Shown in pieces: positions 10,381 to 21,640 of a DNA stretch of 64,000 bases (its first letter is position 1; every line of letters begins with the position of its first letter). The DNA is from Hemicordylus capensis (lineage: Eukaryota > Chordata > Lepidosauria > Squamata > Cordylidae): contig NC_069659.1 of assembly GCF_027244095.1 (NCBI RefSeq), forward strand, positions 347,874,250-347,938,249, given 5' to 3'. The notes under the pieces were generated by a model that did not search any database, was not told the DNA's origin, and saw nothing but the letters and a program-made list of their open reading frames with translations. A program made the position numbers and the translations under genes.

Positions 10381-10859
10381 TGTTGGGAATTCTCTCTGGT
10401 AAGAGATACCCTTCTATTACAGCAGAGTGCACAGAGGCACAACACAGCGAGTCTGCCTAGGCATGTATGTTTGCTGAGAGTAAAAGAAACTTGGAGCCAG
10501 TTCATAGTTTCAAATCAATATAAGGAGTCTTTATTGGTGAACTCCATTCTAGATAGGAAAGTGAGGAGATAGGATCTTTAATCTAGATAACTAGCTGGAT
10601 GCAGAGGGATGGTTTCTGCATCTCTGCACACATGGTGCAGGGAGAGAGGAGTCTGTGTGTTGCAAGGGAGAAGAAAGGGAAGAGGAAGAGGCAGGAAGGA
10701 AGTCCCTTGAGAGTAGCAATCTACATATCAAAGAGATAGTGTCAGAGCAGTAGAGAGGAGGAATGACCAATGTCTTGAACCCTCTAGCCCTCTGACTCAC
10801 TAGTCTGTTCCCCTCTGCCATTGAGACACAAGACAGCACAGAGCCCTTCACTTCCAACA
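10381..10859 (-). mobile_element. Solo LTR fossil
   Basis: A 479-bp segment beginning TGTTGGGAAT and ending CTTCCAACA, flanked by an exact 5-bp duplication GAGGA (10376-10380 and 10860-10864). A CCAATAAAG polyadenylation-like signal on the minus strand sets the orientation. No internal retroviral region adjoins it, so it reads as a solo LTR left by recombination. A 5-bp duplication fits Gypsy-like or some endogenous retrovirus families. It appears related to the LTRs at 32759-33170 and 48440-48850. Confidence 0.75.
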
Positions 10860-10864
10860 GAGGA

Positions 10865-11530
10865 GCAATGAGTGCCAGCTGCTCAGGGTCCGTTGGATCT
10901 TGGGGCTTTCCTCAGGGGCTGGGGATCCCAGCTGGGGATCCTCCTTCTCTGAGAGAATTTGCTCCAGATCAGTGAGTCCTGACTCCACCCTCGGCAAGCA
11001 TAGATGCTGTGTCTGTGAGGGAGAATAACACAAAGCTCAGGAGGACCCTGAACAAAAATACTCTCCCATGGTTGCTAACTATTCATAATATGTACTGTTC
11101 AGTGGTTAGGAGAGCTGCCCATAATAAGCAGAAATGTATTATGGATGGAGTTTGTCCATATTTTTCAAATGGGAAAAAACTGTATGAACCAACTTCAATC
11201 AATCTTGCCTTCAGTTTTAGAAATATGTGTTTGGTGGAACCTTCTGAAGGCAGCAAAGCACAAGAGCAAATATGATTTTAAAAATGAATAAGGGTAAAGC
11301 ATTTTTTAAAAAAATATATAAAATAAAATAAAATAAACTTGAACACACAGGAAGGCTGACCTAAAACTCTTCCCACTGTTTTCCACAAACAATGTTGGCT
11401 CTGTTGAAATTTTTTTCCTTTTTTTACTGTTATTTTGGCACACCTTGTGAGAAAGTTTGCTCATTTGTTTAAATCGCCCCCACTTGCCCACGTGATGTCA
11501 GCATCATGCAGTGAAATCTGAATGGCTACA
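10865..11530. other. No gene recognised
   Basis: Mostly AT-rich unique sequence. A short AAATA-rich patch lies at 11310-11340. Confidence 0.45.
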
Positions 11531-11544
11531 TAGAAATGGGTGTC

Positions 11545-11545
<1 letters not shown>

Positions 11546-11587
<42 letters not shown>
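11546..11587 (+). repeat. (TTTC)n microsatellite
   Basis: About ten TTTC units. Confidence 0.95.
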
Positions 11588-11828
11588 ACACTGTGGCTCT
11601 GCAAGCAGTGGCAGCAACCCTAGACATGGTGTCGTCATTTTGTGAAGGATTCTGGGGAGAAATGGTGGCTTCCTTAGCTTTACGGGCTGTACAGACAGGA
11701 AAGAATGCAAGAACCAAAAAGACACATTCACATTTATCATCCTCCCTAGACTTGTCTGATGTCTGGTGGCATGGAAGCAAAAGGGACCTCATCCCACAGA
11801 AAAGGGGTTACATCTGTATTGTTCAGGA

Positions 11829-11950
11829 ATTATTTATTTATTTATTTATTTATTTAACATATTTACATACCACCCAAAATTCATGTTTCCAGGCCATTTA
11901 CAATAAAGCAACAGAAATTAAAACAAAATCAAAACATGAAAACAATTGAA
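11829..11950 (-). mobile_element. L2-like LINE 3' end
   Basis: (TTTA)n at 11829-11856 is followed by CATACCACCCAAAATTCATG and CCAGGCCATTTACAATAAAG. This is the complement of a LINE 3' UTR ending in a (TAAA)n tail. Comparable tails lie at 31880 and 52495. Confidence 0.65.
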
Positions 11951-11965
11951 AATTTAAAAGCAGAT

Positions 11966-12046
11966 ACACACACACACACACACACACACACTAAGGGCAT
12001 ATGGGGCACATCTTGCGGTACATGGCACATCTCACGAGAGTTCTGA

Positions 12047-12080
<34 letters not shown>
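11966..12080 (+). repeat. (CA)n and (GA)n microsatellites
   Basis: (CA)n at 11966-11992 and (GA)n at 12048-12080, separated by the start of a GC-rich block. Confidence 0.95.
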
Positions 12081-12085
<5 letters not shown>

Positions 12086-12850
12086 CTGAGTGGTGGATGG
12101 AGGGGCAGCTGCTGCCGAGGAGAAGCAGCAGGGCAGCAGAGGATGGAACAGAGACATTGAGCAGCAGCATTGCGGTGGCGACCTAGGTCGGCTCCACCAC
12201 TGGCCTCCATCACCCAGCTGAAACTGCTCGTGCGGAGGACGGCCGAGCCGGGGTGGGAGAGCACACCAAGGGCTGTCCGTGCAGGCCAAACGGGAAGCCC
12301 TGACTTGGCCGTCCTCCTCACAAGGAGACTCAGTGGGGAAACAGAGGCCGACAGTTGGGAAAAGGAAAGAGGCAAATTGCTGGGGGGAAAGAGTCTCCCG
12401 GCTCAAAAGCAAATCATCCGCCTGTGGAAACCAGCAGAGGTGGGCTGGGGTATAGAAATTGTTGTTGTTGTTGTTGTTGTTGTTTATTCTGTGCAGCGGC
12501 CGGAGGTGGTGGTGGGGTGGCTGAGAGTGAGCGAGCCTTGGAGCTGGAGAAGGGAGGGGCGGCAGCAGCAGGAAGAGGCACCTCCCTGTGCCTCTACCCC
12601 TCTGCCCGCTGGCTGGTGCAATATAATGACGGCACCACCACCCAGTGGGTGAGTGATGGAGCCAGTGGAGCTGGCTGGCTGAGGTGGCGGCAACCAGTGT
12701 TGGGGTGAGATGGTCAGGCGGGTGACCAAGCAAAGGGGTGGGTGAGCAATCAAGGAGGCAGGTGAGGCAAGGCTGGCAAGCCAGCTGAATCAGTGGCCAT
12801 GGGAGCTGAGGAGGTGGAGGGGGCACCTCGAGAAAGTGGGGGGGGGTTGC
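11990..12850 (+). mobile_element. GC-rich dispersed element, second copy
   Basis: It opens CACTAAGGGCATATG and carries TCTCACGAGA at 12032-12041. This parallels the element at 2015-2495 on the opposite strand. Long purine-rich GC sequence follows, with an L2-like tail piece and (TTG)n at 12449-12485 inside. Open frames up to 264 codons have no domains and follow from composition. The boundaries are approximate. Confidence 0.4.
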
Positions 12851-12879
12851 TGCTCAGCTTTTCAATATGGGCCCTGTAT

Positions 12880-13132
12880 GGCACAGCTAGCCCCCTAATG
12901 GCACAGCAGGGAAATTACTAGACTAGCACGCCAGAGGTTGCCAGTTTGAATCCCCGCGGGTACCTATATCAGGCAACAGCGATATAGGAAGATGCTGAAA
13001 GGTATCATCGCATACTGCGTGGGAGGAGGCAATGGTCAACCCCTCCTGTATTCTACCAAATACAACCACAGAGCTCTGTGGTCGCCAGGAGTCAACACTG
13101 ACTCGACAGCACACTTTACCTTTACCTTTAAG
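12880..13132 (+). mobile_element. tRNA-headed SINE with Bov-B-like tail
   Basis: The head is TAATGGCACAGCAGGG (A-box region) plus AGTTTGAATCCCCGCGGG (B box). The body has CAACAGCGATATAGGAAGAT and CCTCCTGTATTCTACC. The tail GTCGCCAGGAGTCAACACTG...CGACAGCACAC ends in (CTTTAC)n. The GTCG..GAGTCGACACCGACT motif matches Bov-B LINE 3' ends such as 57640-57662. This architecture agrees with the Sauria SINE type. Confidence 0.88.
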
Positions 13133-13189
13133 GGGCAGCTATGTCCCTGAGCTCACGGAAGATAATGCACTCAACACACAGTGAGTCAG

Positions 13190-13267
13190 CAAGCTCAGTT
13201 CAGTGCCCCTTTCAAGTAGGGCGCTCTGAGCAATTGCCCAGCTTGCCTACCCCTAAGGCTGGCCCTG
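13190..13267 (-). mobile_element. Partial hAT-like terminus
   Basis: On the minus strand it begins CAGGGCCAGCCTTAGGGGTA, a typical hAT-style inverted terminus. The other end is not visible, so this is a truncated piece. Confidence 0.4.
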
Positions 13268-14003
13268 GTTGGAGGTGAAGAAACTCAAGGCTACAGTTGC
13301 CTGGCTGAGAACTCGCCAACTCTGTGACTTCAGCAGTCATAATCAAGTTCGGATAAACCTGATAAAAGCCTGTTTTAGGATGCATTCACACAGCCTTGCC
13401 TGGGGTGGGGGAACATGAGGTCCTCTTTCTCTTGAAACACAGAGACTCAAGGAAATGAACCAGCAATAGGCTTAGTACATATAAAAGGAAGTCTTCCTTT
13501 ATGCCTTGCGTGATTTATTCATGGCAGAGATATTTCACCAGTGGGCTACTGGCCAGGTCTTGTCCCCCTCCCCACCCCCAGGCATATTTTCTGTTTCTGG
13601 CCCCTGGCTGCCTCAGCAAGTTTTCATCAAAGTGCACTTTCAAGGAAAAGAAAAACATGTTCAGCTTGTAAGAAGCAGAGATCTTCCACATGCTAGTGTT
13701 ACATCTCTCCCTCTCTTTGATTTGTAACATGCATGCATAATATAAATATACACATTTGTAGGTATTACAATGCCTGAGTGCATGCACACCATCCCTGGGA
13801 AGCTCTTACTGCTTGTTGGCAACAGGTTTACTAGGGAACCTGACCGCTTAGAGTGGGGACCAGTAGGCCCCAAGGGCACAACAGTTCTGTGCCCTTGATT
13901 TATGGGCTCCGCAGCCACAAGCTTAGATTGTGTGTATGTATTTAAGCTGAAATTGGACTTGGATGAGATGAAGAGCTACTGGCCAGGAGTATGGGGATGG
14001 ATA
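13268..14003. other. No gene recognised
   Basis: No repeat ends. Short open frames lack motifs. Confidence 0.45.
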
Positions 14004-14011
14004 TGGGGATG

Positions 14012-14991
14012 CAGAGGTGTATCTAGGGAAAATAGCGCCTAGGGCAAGCACTGAAATTGCGCCCCCTGTCCAAACATCTGACACCCATCTTTCAGATAAC
14101 TTTACCATAATATCAGCTGAAAAATGCAAGTCAAGCTTGTTAATCTTTTAATATTTCAAAAACTATTCAGCAGTGGACATAGCCAGACCAAAAAATGCTG
14201 GAAAACTACAAATTTCAGTATGCTGGGGCTCATGAAACACCCAAATACTATGTGGAGGTGTACTTGGAAAACTAAACAGAAGTGCCTGTCTAATTCTCTA
14301 CTATGCATTGTAGCATCACTGTTACATACGTTTTAAAAATAAATGGAGAATTTGACTTTTCCCAGATACTCTGAAAATAATTAAAGGATATGCAGCATAA
14401 ACTGTGTCACTGCTTGGAATATATTCTAGTATTTCAGAAAGACAGTTAAAATGAGAAAGAGAGAGCAAGAAACTCCCAGTGGGCCTTAATACTAAGGATA
14501 TCACACTGATTCAAAAACAAACTCACCATATTATTAAGACATCACATTTAACTCACTTATCACAAGAAGCAAAGTAAGAGCAAATGAATGCAATCCTAGC
14601 TCATAAGCTTCAGCTCAGTATTCACAAGCCCTGATTCTCTTACCTAGTTACAAACTAAATATGTGTACAGTGACTTATATTATATTATTATTTTTACCTG
14701 TAGCCCTTTGGGGTGCTTCCTAAAGGCTGGGGGGTCTGCAAATGTTCCCCCTCCCCGCGCTGGCCTCTAGGGCCTCGCAGGGACCATTTGAGCATGTGTT
14801 GTGGCCATTGTTTAATTTTTTTTTATTTTTTTTAAAGGCCACTAAAAACAGAGGCCATTTGAGCATGTGCAGTGTCCATTTTGTTTTCGGCGACCATTTT
14901 TAATTTTTTTAAAAAAATTAGAGAATGGCGCCCCCCTTCAAGTGGCACCTGGGGCACGTGCCCTGCCTGCCTTACCCTAGATACGCCCCTG
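14012..14991 (+). mobile_element. hAT-type element, 980 bp
   Basis: The left end is CAGAGGTGTATCTAGGG. The right end is the complement of CAGGGGCGTATCTAGGG. An exact 8-bp target duplication TGGGGATG flanks it (14004-14011 and 14992-14999). A second copy in reverse orientation lies at 28787-29875. The interior is AT-rich, with TTTTAATTTTTT tracts flanked by an imperfect GAGGCC..TTTGAGCATGTG repeat. A 71-codon frame at 14124-14336 is shared with the second copy but resembles no transposase I know. Confidence 0.93.
14124..14336 (+). CDS. Small frame inside hAT element, unknown
   Basis: A 70-residue frame beginning MQVKLVNLLIFQKLFSS. The other copy of the element (29550-29762, minus) has the same length and start and about ten substitutions. 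This may only reflect recent common ancestry of the two copies. It is lysine- and leucine-rich, with no catalytic motif visible. I regard coding as unlikely but testable. Confidence 0.15.
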   Translation: MQVKLVNLLIFQKLFSSGHSQTKKCWKTTNFSMLGLMKHPNTMWRCTWKTKQKCLSNSLLCIVASLLHTF

Positions 14992-15211
14992 TGGGGATGA
15001 GTTGTTTCCCAGCTCTGAACGGGGTTTTCTCTCCCCTTGAAAGTGAGGGTTTGAGTTTGGAAGTGCCCCGGGACCTGGCCTTACTCTGCCATGTCCAGGA
15101 ATTGGTTGAAGCCAGGGGTGCGTTTACCCATATTTAACTGGTGCACCAGTTGCATTCATTTCTGATTCCAATAGACCTGGCTACAATTTTCCAAACCTTT
15201 GCCACCTCTCA

Positions 15212-15277
15212 CCTTTACAAACCCTGCTTTGCAAAGGGGTCAGTCCATGCTCGCTACCACAAGACCAGCTCTCCTCC
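15212..15277 (-). mobile_element. 5S-headed SINE, head fragment
   Basis: On the minus strand it reads GAGAGCTGGTCTTGTGGTAG ... CCCTTTGCAAAGCAGGGTTT. This is the 5' head of the 5S-type SINE, cut off before box C. Confidence 0.65.
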
Positions 15278-15559
15278 CCATGCCTGGGGCACCTCCCCCC
15301 ACCACACACACAGACACACATACACCTTGGGCCACCCCTGCCTGCAACAACAGCTAGAAATGAAGCCTCCATGTTCTGGAACAATATTCCTCTGGTTATC
15401 AGATTTGGAAAGAAAGCAAGATGGCTGCTTCCACCATGCACTCTCAAGGGTATCTGGAAAGAGAGATGGACAATGGAGCTGACAATTCCTATGTGTGAAC
15501 TTTGCATGGGAGAAGATCCCTGGACCTTTGTGACATCCGCCCGTTACAAAAGCACATGA

Positions 15560-16798
15560 CGTTGTACAGAAAACCTAGCAGTCATGGGATAAGGGGGCAA
15601 GTACATGTGTGGATTGCTAACTGGTTGAAGGACAGGAAACAGAGGTTAGAGATAAATGGAGAGTTTTCACAATGGAGGGAAGTAAGAAGTGGGGTACCCC
15701 AGGGATCTGTACTGGGACCCGTGCTTTTTAACTTATTCATAAATGATCTAGAAGTAGGGGTAAGCAGCAAGGTGGCCAAATTTGCAGATGATACCAAACT
15801 CTTTCGGGTAGTGAAATCCATAACTGATTGTGAAGAGCTCTTAAAGGATCTCTCCAAACTGGGGGAGTGGGCGACAAAGTGGCAAATGCGGTTCAATGTT
15901 AGCAAGTGTAAAGTGATGCACATTGGGACGAAGAACCCCAACTTCAAGTATATGCTGATGGGATCTGAGCTGTTGATGACTGACCAGGAGAGGGATCTTG
16001 GGGTTGTGGTGGACAGCTCGTTAAAAGTGTCGACTCAATGTGCGGCAACTGTAAAAAAGGCCAATTCCATGCTAGGGATCATTAGGAAGGAGATTGAAAA
16101 TAAAACTGCTAATATTATAATGCCCTTATACAAAACTATGGTGCGGCCACACCTGGAGTACTGCGTACAATTCTGGTCACCACATCTAAAAAAGGACATA
16201 GTAGAACTGGAAAAGGTACAGTAGAGGGCAACCAAGATGATCGAGGGCCTAGAGCACCTTTCTTATGAGGCAAGGCTACAACACGTGGGGCTATTTAGTT
16301 TAGAAAAAAGACAAATGCGGGGAGGGAGACATGATAGAGGTCTATAAAATCATGCATGGTGTGGAAAAAGTGGATAGAGAGAAATTCTTCTCCCTCTCAT
16401 ATAACACTAGAACCAGGGGTCATCCATGAAATTGATTGCCAAGAAATTTAGGACCAGCAAACGGAAGTATTTTTTCAAACAACACATAATCAACTTGTGG
16501 AATTCTCTGCCACAAGATGTGGTGACAGCCAACAACCTGGACAGCTTTAAGTGGGGTTTGGATAATTTCATGGAGGAGAGGTCTATCAATGGCTACTAGT
16601 TGGAGGGCTGTAGGACACCTCCAGCCTCCAAGGCAGGATGCCTCTTACCAGTTGCAGGGGAGTAACAGCAGGAGAGAAAGCATGCCCTCCACTCCTGCCT
16701 GTGACTTCCTGTGGCATCTGGTGGGCCACTGAGTGAAACAGGATGCTGGTCTAGATGGCCATTGGGCCTGATCCAGCAGGGCTGTTCTTATCTTATGT
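15560..16798 (+). mobile_element. CR1 LINE, 5'-truncated
   Basis: The frame opening at 15502 encodes the C-terminal half of a CR1 reverse transcriptase: WIANWLKDRKQRLEINGE, GVPQGSVLGPVLFNLFINDL (RT domain 4), KFADDTKLF (catalytic ADD), then the C-terminal RPHLEYCVQFWSPHLKKDI. A TAG at 16222 ends the frame. Downstream codons continue as [20 protein letters not shown], followed by a small GGAG-type duplication near 16320 that shifts the frame. The 3' UTR carries GGTGGGCCACTG and the CR1 end CCAGCAGGGCTGTTCTTAT. The 5' two-thirds of the element is missing. Confidence 0.95.
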
Positions 16799-16893
16799 TC
16801 TACACTGCCCAGAGCCTTCGGACGGAGTGGTTTATCAATGTAATAGATAGATAGATAGATAGATGGATGGATGGATGGATGGATGGATGGATG

Positions 16894-16956
<63 letters not shown>

Positions 16957-16960
16957 GATG
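16799..16960 (+). repeat. (GATA)n/(GATG)n microsatellite on LINE tail
   Basis: A short LINE-like tail (CACTGCCCAGAGCCTTCGGA ... GTTTATCAATGTAATAG) passes into (ATAG)n, (GATG)n, then a long (GATA)n. It abuts the CR1 3' end. Confidence 0.85.
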
Positions 16961-17444
16961 CAGTGCAATGCACTGTCCTTTGAAGGGGGATCCGTGCATG
17001 CAGCTTCTGAGCAAGCCAAGAGCCTCTCCCTACTGCTAGCAGCAGCAGGGACTGTTGTGCGCATTGCACACAAAGCTGTGTAAAGTCACTGCTGCATCAC
17101 TGTTACCATTGGGAATCTTGGCAGTAGGGATGCTGCAGCAATCGCACCCAATGCCATGTACGCATACAGCAGCCCCCACATCCACTAGCAGCAGGGATGG
17201 GATCTTGGCTCACTCAGAATCTGCGTATGTGCATAACCCTTTGAATGGCAGCGGTCTGCACGCGGTCTGAGTGCCTCTGCCTTCAGTCATTTTCTGGTCT
17301 CTTCCCTGCATGTGTATTGAAAACAGGGAAACACAACATCAGAATCAGCCTAAGTCTTTGGCAAAGGCGGGACTTGGAATCAGACCTCCCAGATCCTATG
17401 GGACCTCTTGCCTCTCGGACGGATGCTCTGCCACTCACTGGGCG

Positions 17445-17448
<4 letters not shown>
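16961..17448. other. No gene recognised
   Basis: Unique-looking sequence. Two passages (CTGCTAGCAGCAGCAGGGA and CACTAGCAGCAGGGATGG) look like degenerate duplicates. Confidence 0.4.

Positions 17449-17498
<50 letters not shown>
17449..17498 (+). repeat. (CA)n microsatellite
   Basis: About 24 CA units. Overlapping open frames are simple His/Thr or Cys/Val repeats and not genes. Confidence 0.95.
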
Positions 17499-17500
<2 letters not shown>

Positions 17501-18457
17501 CCCTGTTTACTGCAGTCGAGAAAGCTCAGGCCGCTATTTCTGCCACGTTTCAAAGTCTCCCCCTTTTTCTTTTCGTGGAACTGTGCCCCAGGAAGGCTCG
17601 GCCCAGCGGAGGCAGCTCTTTCGAGAAGTGCCACCACACACTGCACACTCCTGCCCCGTCCAGTTCTCTGGGACTGTCTGGCTCGACCGTTGGCCCCACG
17701 CTGTGTAAATACCACTTGTAACTTATTTAGACTCTAAAGTGACTCAACTTCCAAAGGTTTTTTTGGAATCGTTTTTCCCAGAGAGAGTTTAATGGGGATT
17801 ATCGTGCCAAAACCCTGAGCTATGCCTCACTTTCATCCCTCTAATGTGATCCATACATCAAGAGACACTAACATAGGCAGGGAGGGCTTCTGACAAGGGG
17901 AACCTGGGAACAATCAGCAGTGCTTTCCCCCTCCCCTGTTCCTCCCCACACTGATACATTCCTTGAAATGTAAATAGAAAGGAGCATTTGCAGCCCTTGG
18001 AAGCATTATGCGCAGCTGGGGAGGGAACATGGGGTGGGGGGTGGTTTTTGCTCATGACCGTTCTGTGTGCTGGCTGGAAACATCTACAGAGCAACCCAGA
18101 GTTGACTCTTTCCAAGCATGGGTCCGATTTCAGTTGGATACACATTGACCTACAGCAAGGAGCCTAATTTAGTCTGTGCGTGCATGCACAGACATGCATG
18201 AATGTATGGATACACCACAGACTAGAGCCAACACTAAGGCAATTGAGACGGACACATCAATGCCATGTGGTGTTGCTGCTGAGTCATCCCTCACCACGAC
18301 ACTCCCAGGACTATTTTGAACCCACGGTAGACAATCCAAATGACCTCCCTCCTGATAGGTAACAAGGGATTCCCTGGGAAGTTCTTGTTGAAACTCTTCT
18401 TGAAATAAATGGGATCTGCCAAGACCATGAGTATATTTTGGGGACAGTTAGGAGGAA
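17499..18457. other. No gene recognised
   Basis: No repeat or exon signature that I can defend. Confidence 0.45.
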
Positions 18458-18616
18458 CACTGGAAGCTGCCTTATACAAGGTCAGAGCACTGGTCCATCT
18501 GGCTCAGGATTATGAGGCCGAGTCTCTCCCAGCCCTACCTGGGCATGCCAGGGACCGAATGAGAGACCTTCTGCATGCTAAGCAGATGTTCTGCCACTGA
18601 GCCACAACCCCATCCC
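18458..18616 (-). mobile_element. tRNA-Ala-headed CR1-tailed SINE
   Basis: On the minus strand: GGGGTTGTGGCTCAGTGGCA (A box), AACATCTGCTTAGCATGCAG (anticodon arm), GGTCTCTCATTCGGTCCC (B-box area). The body and a shortened CR1 tail follow (AGGCAGCTTCC). Confidence 0.85.
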
Positions 18617-18699
18617 TATGAGGTCATTCTTCACAATTCATATAATACCCATTGATGGCTGACACTTCCTACCAGCAAATCACCTTGCTGGTCACGGGC

Positions 18700-18912
18700 A
18701 ATAATAAAAGAGGAGCGGACAAATTTATGGAGGATAAATCTACCAATGGCTAATGGCCATGATGACTGACTGAAACCTCCATATTAAAAGGAGTTAAGAA
18801 TCAGAAGAAGGTTATTGCCTCTAGGCTTCCTAGAGACTGTGAGAACATAGGAACATAGGAAGTTGCTTTATAACATCAGAGTATTGGTCTATCAAGCTCC
18901 GTATTGCCTACA
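18700..18912. mobile_element. CR1-derived fragments
   Basis: 18710-18760 (+) matches the coding end of CR1 (ATTTATGGAGGATAAATCTA). 18841-18912 (-) is the CR1-type SINE tail, with GAACATAGGAACATAGGAAG and TCTATCAAGCTCCGTATTG. Both are short relics. Confidence 0.6.
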
Positions 18913-18944
18913 TCAGGGGAGGGGTTCTCACAACCAGCCCTACC

Positions 18945-19333
18945 AACCAGCCCAAGCAAGACGGAGGTGCTTATTGTGGGGGCTCAGAATCTGAGGGGTT
19001 TGTTAGATCTTCCTGTGCTGGATGGGGTTACACTCCCCCAGAAGGAGCAGGTGCACATCTTGGGAGTACTCCTGGACCCAGGCCTCACCCTGGTATCTCA
19101 GGTGGAGGCCATGGCCAGGAGTGCTTTCTATCAGCTTCGGTGGATTTGACAGTTGCGCCCATTCCTCGAAGAGGATGACTTCAAAACAGTGGTGCTTCAG
19201 CTGGTAACCTCCCGGCTTGACTATTGCAATGCGCTCTACGTGGGGCTGCCTTTGTATGTAGTCCGGAAACTTCATTTAGTTCAGAAGGCGGCAGCCAGAT
19301 TGGTCTCTGGGGCAACCCGGAGAGACCATATGA
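18945..19333 (+). mobile_element. L2-like LINE, 5' part before insertion
   Basis: The plus frame encodes SKTEVLIVGAQNLRGLLDLP, VHILGVLLDPGLTL, one in-frame TGA at 19147-19149, then QLRPFLEEDDFKTVVLQL, TSRLDYCNALYVGLPL and QKAAARLVSGATRRDHM. The RLDYCN...GLP and QNAAARL motifs mark the C-terminal RT region of L2-like elements in the CR1 superfamily. A foldback element interrupts the coding frame at 19334. Confidence 0.9.
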
Positions 19334-21074
19334 TAGGGATGTGCATTTCATTTCGGATACAAAACGTTTTGTGCACAAAACAGGCCATTTCGGCTGTTTT
19401 GTAGCCAAAACAAAACATCCAATGCTCAAAACAGAAAATTTTGTAGCCGAAACAAAACATCCCTGTTTCGGATACAAAACGTTTTGTTGTTTCGGCTGTT
19501 TCAAAACTCCATTTTACAGTCAGGAAAAGTCTTTCTCCTTCAGTCTCCATTTTGAGTTTTGACAACTGTTTGAATTTCTGGCCGTTCCATCCTGCAGATT
19601 GGCCAGCGACAGCATGGGCTGATCTGCAGGCAATTGCCCCATTATTCCTTTTAAGGAAATTTGAGGGTAAAATTTACCCTCATTGGCCAGTGGGGTGTGT
19701 GCATTTACACTCATTGGCCAGTGGGGCAGTGTGCATTTCATTGTTGTTGTTTCACACTGTTGTGTGTAGATCAATTGCATTTCTGGGGGAGCAGGATGTG
19801 GATATGCATGACCTTTGGAAATCTGCCTGGTTCTTTGCAAAGCTCTGCTGTTGTTGATGTGTGATGTTGATGTTATTTGGGGTGGATTTGGGGCATAAAG
19901 GGGGCTTTGGGGGCAGAAGAGTGGGTCAGGTGGTAGTGCCCCAATGGGTGCCTGCTGCCACCCAGATTCCAAAGGAATTGGGAAAAGGGCTGATTTTTAA
20001 ATAATTTTTGAAGTTGACATGTCTTTGGGGCAGATTCGGGGCAGAAAGGGGGCCTGAGGGGAAAAACAATGGTTAAGGTGGCAGTGCACCAAGGGGTGCC
20101 TGCCACAACCCAGATTCCAAAGGAATAGGGCAAAGGACTGATTTCTTAGGAATTGTTGAAGTTTACGTTTTTTTAAGGTTTTTTCCCCCTAGGGAATAAT
20201 GGAGGTTTCAGCAGACCCATAATTCCACCTGGGGGGCACTGGGGTAGCTGGGAGCAAGTGGTGGTGTAGTGCACATAGGGTGCCAATCACCCCCATGGGG
20301 TGCTAACCCATGGGGTGCTGGGTTCTGTTGTTTCTGAGGTGTTCTGAGTGTAGATTCTCTGGTAGCATATGAGATTTTCAACGACAAACCATTAATCCAC
20401 TCTCATATGCTACCAGAGAATCTGAATCTATACTCAAAACTTCTCAGAAACAACAGAACCCAGTACCCCATGGGCTAGCAACCCATGGGGGTGGTTTGCA
20501 CCCTATGTGCTCTACACCACCACTCACTCTGGGCCACCTGGTGCCCCCCAAGTGCAGTTATGGGGCAGGAATATGGAGGTCCATCATTCCCTATGGGGAA
20601 GAACTTTACAGACATGCAAACTCCATTGCATCTTTAAAAATCAGCCCTCTGCCCAATTCCTTTGAAATAATTCTGGCAGCTTCCTTGCCCCCACTGGGCA
20701 CTACACTCACCCTACACTGCTCTGGGCCACCCCTTTCCCCCCAACATGAAGGTATACTTTTGCTGAAACCTCCATTCTTCCCTATGGGAAAAATCCTATA
20801 CTTCAAATATTCACCCAAAACCAGCCCTTTGCCCAGTTCTTCTGAAATTTGGGTGGTAGTTTCCACCCATTGGACACTACCAACCCCACCCACTAGTTTT
20901 TCCCCGGGGACATTTTTTAAAATCCAAAACTTTTCCGATTCAGATTTTGCAATTTCGAACAAAGAACAAAATTGGGGTGTTTCGGATTGGCTGATTTCGA
21001 ACAAAGAACAAAATGGGGGTGTTTCGGATTTGGTCCAAAAACAGAACAGGAAAAAAACAAAACACACAACCCTA
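19334..21074. mobile_element. Giant foldback hAT-type element, 1741 bp
   Basis: The ends are TAGGGATGTGCATTTC and the complement of TAGGGTTGTGTGTTTTG. An exact 8-bp target duplication CCATATGA flanks it (19326-19333 and 21075-21082). The element folds on itself about a centre near 20390. For example, GGTTCTGTTGTTTCTGAGG and TCTCTGGTAGCATATGAGA on the left reappear as complements at 20395-20465. Each arm is roughly 800 bp and holds diverged tandem units around 'CAGATTCCAAAGGAATTGGG'. No transposase is recognisable. Confidence 0.9.
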
Positions 21075-21640
21075 CCATATGATGCCTGTTTTGAAACAGT
21101 TACACTGGATGCCGATATGTTTCCGGGCAAAATACAAAGTGCTGGTTATTACCTTTAAAGCCCTGAACGGCTTGGGTCCGAGATATCTTAGAGAGCACAT
21201 TCTTTTACATTATCCCCACCGCACATTAAGGTCATCTGGGGAGGTCTGTCTCCAGTTACCACCGGTTTGTTTGGTGGCGACTCAGAGGCGGGCCTTCTCT
21301 GTAGCTGCTCCTGGGCTGTGGAATGCACTCCCAGCAGAAAGTCGTAACCTTAATTCCTTACTGACCTTCAAGAGAGCCCTTAAAACCCATCTTTTTGGCC
21401 TGGACTTTCAGGGTTTTTAATTAGTTTTAATTGTTTTAATGTTAACCTGGTTTTCAGGGTTTTAATTGTTCTGATAGTTTAATTGTTTTTAAAGATATTT
21501 TTAATAGGTGTTTATATTTGTATTTCTGTTTTAATTGTTTTTAATGATTTCTGTTTTTTAATTGTAAACCGCCCTGAGCCAGCTCGGAAGAGCGGTATAA
21601 AAATCAAATAAATAAATAAAATAATAAATAAATATCCGAG
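21075..21640 (+). mobile_element. L2-like LINE, 3' part after insertion
   Basis: The coding sequence resumes after the foldback: MPVLKQLHWMPICFRAKYKV, FKALNGLGPRYLREHIL, RAFSVAAPGLWNALPAESRN, KRALKTHLFGL, then a stop near 21420. The 3' UTR ends CGCCCTGAGCCAGCTCGGAA, GCGGTATAAAAATCAAATAA and (ATAA)n, the usual L2-like terminus in lizards. Confidence 0.92.

Noticed and set aside
12032-12826. 264-codon minus-strand frame
   Set aside because: It crosses (GA)n and (TTG)n microsatellites, giving Ser-Leu and Asn runs, and is Pro-rich without motifs. Opposite frames are open too.
17271-17737. Frames of 100-158 codons around the CA repeat
   Set aside because: They consist of His-Thr repeats and unmatched flanks.
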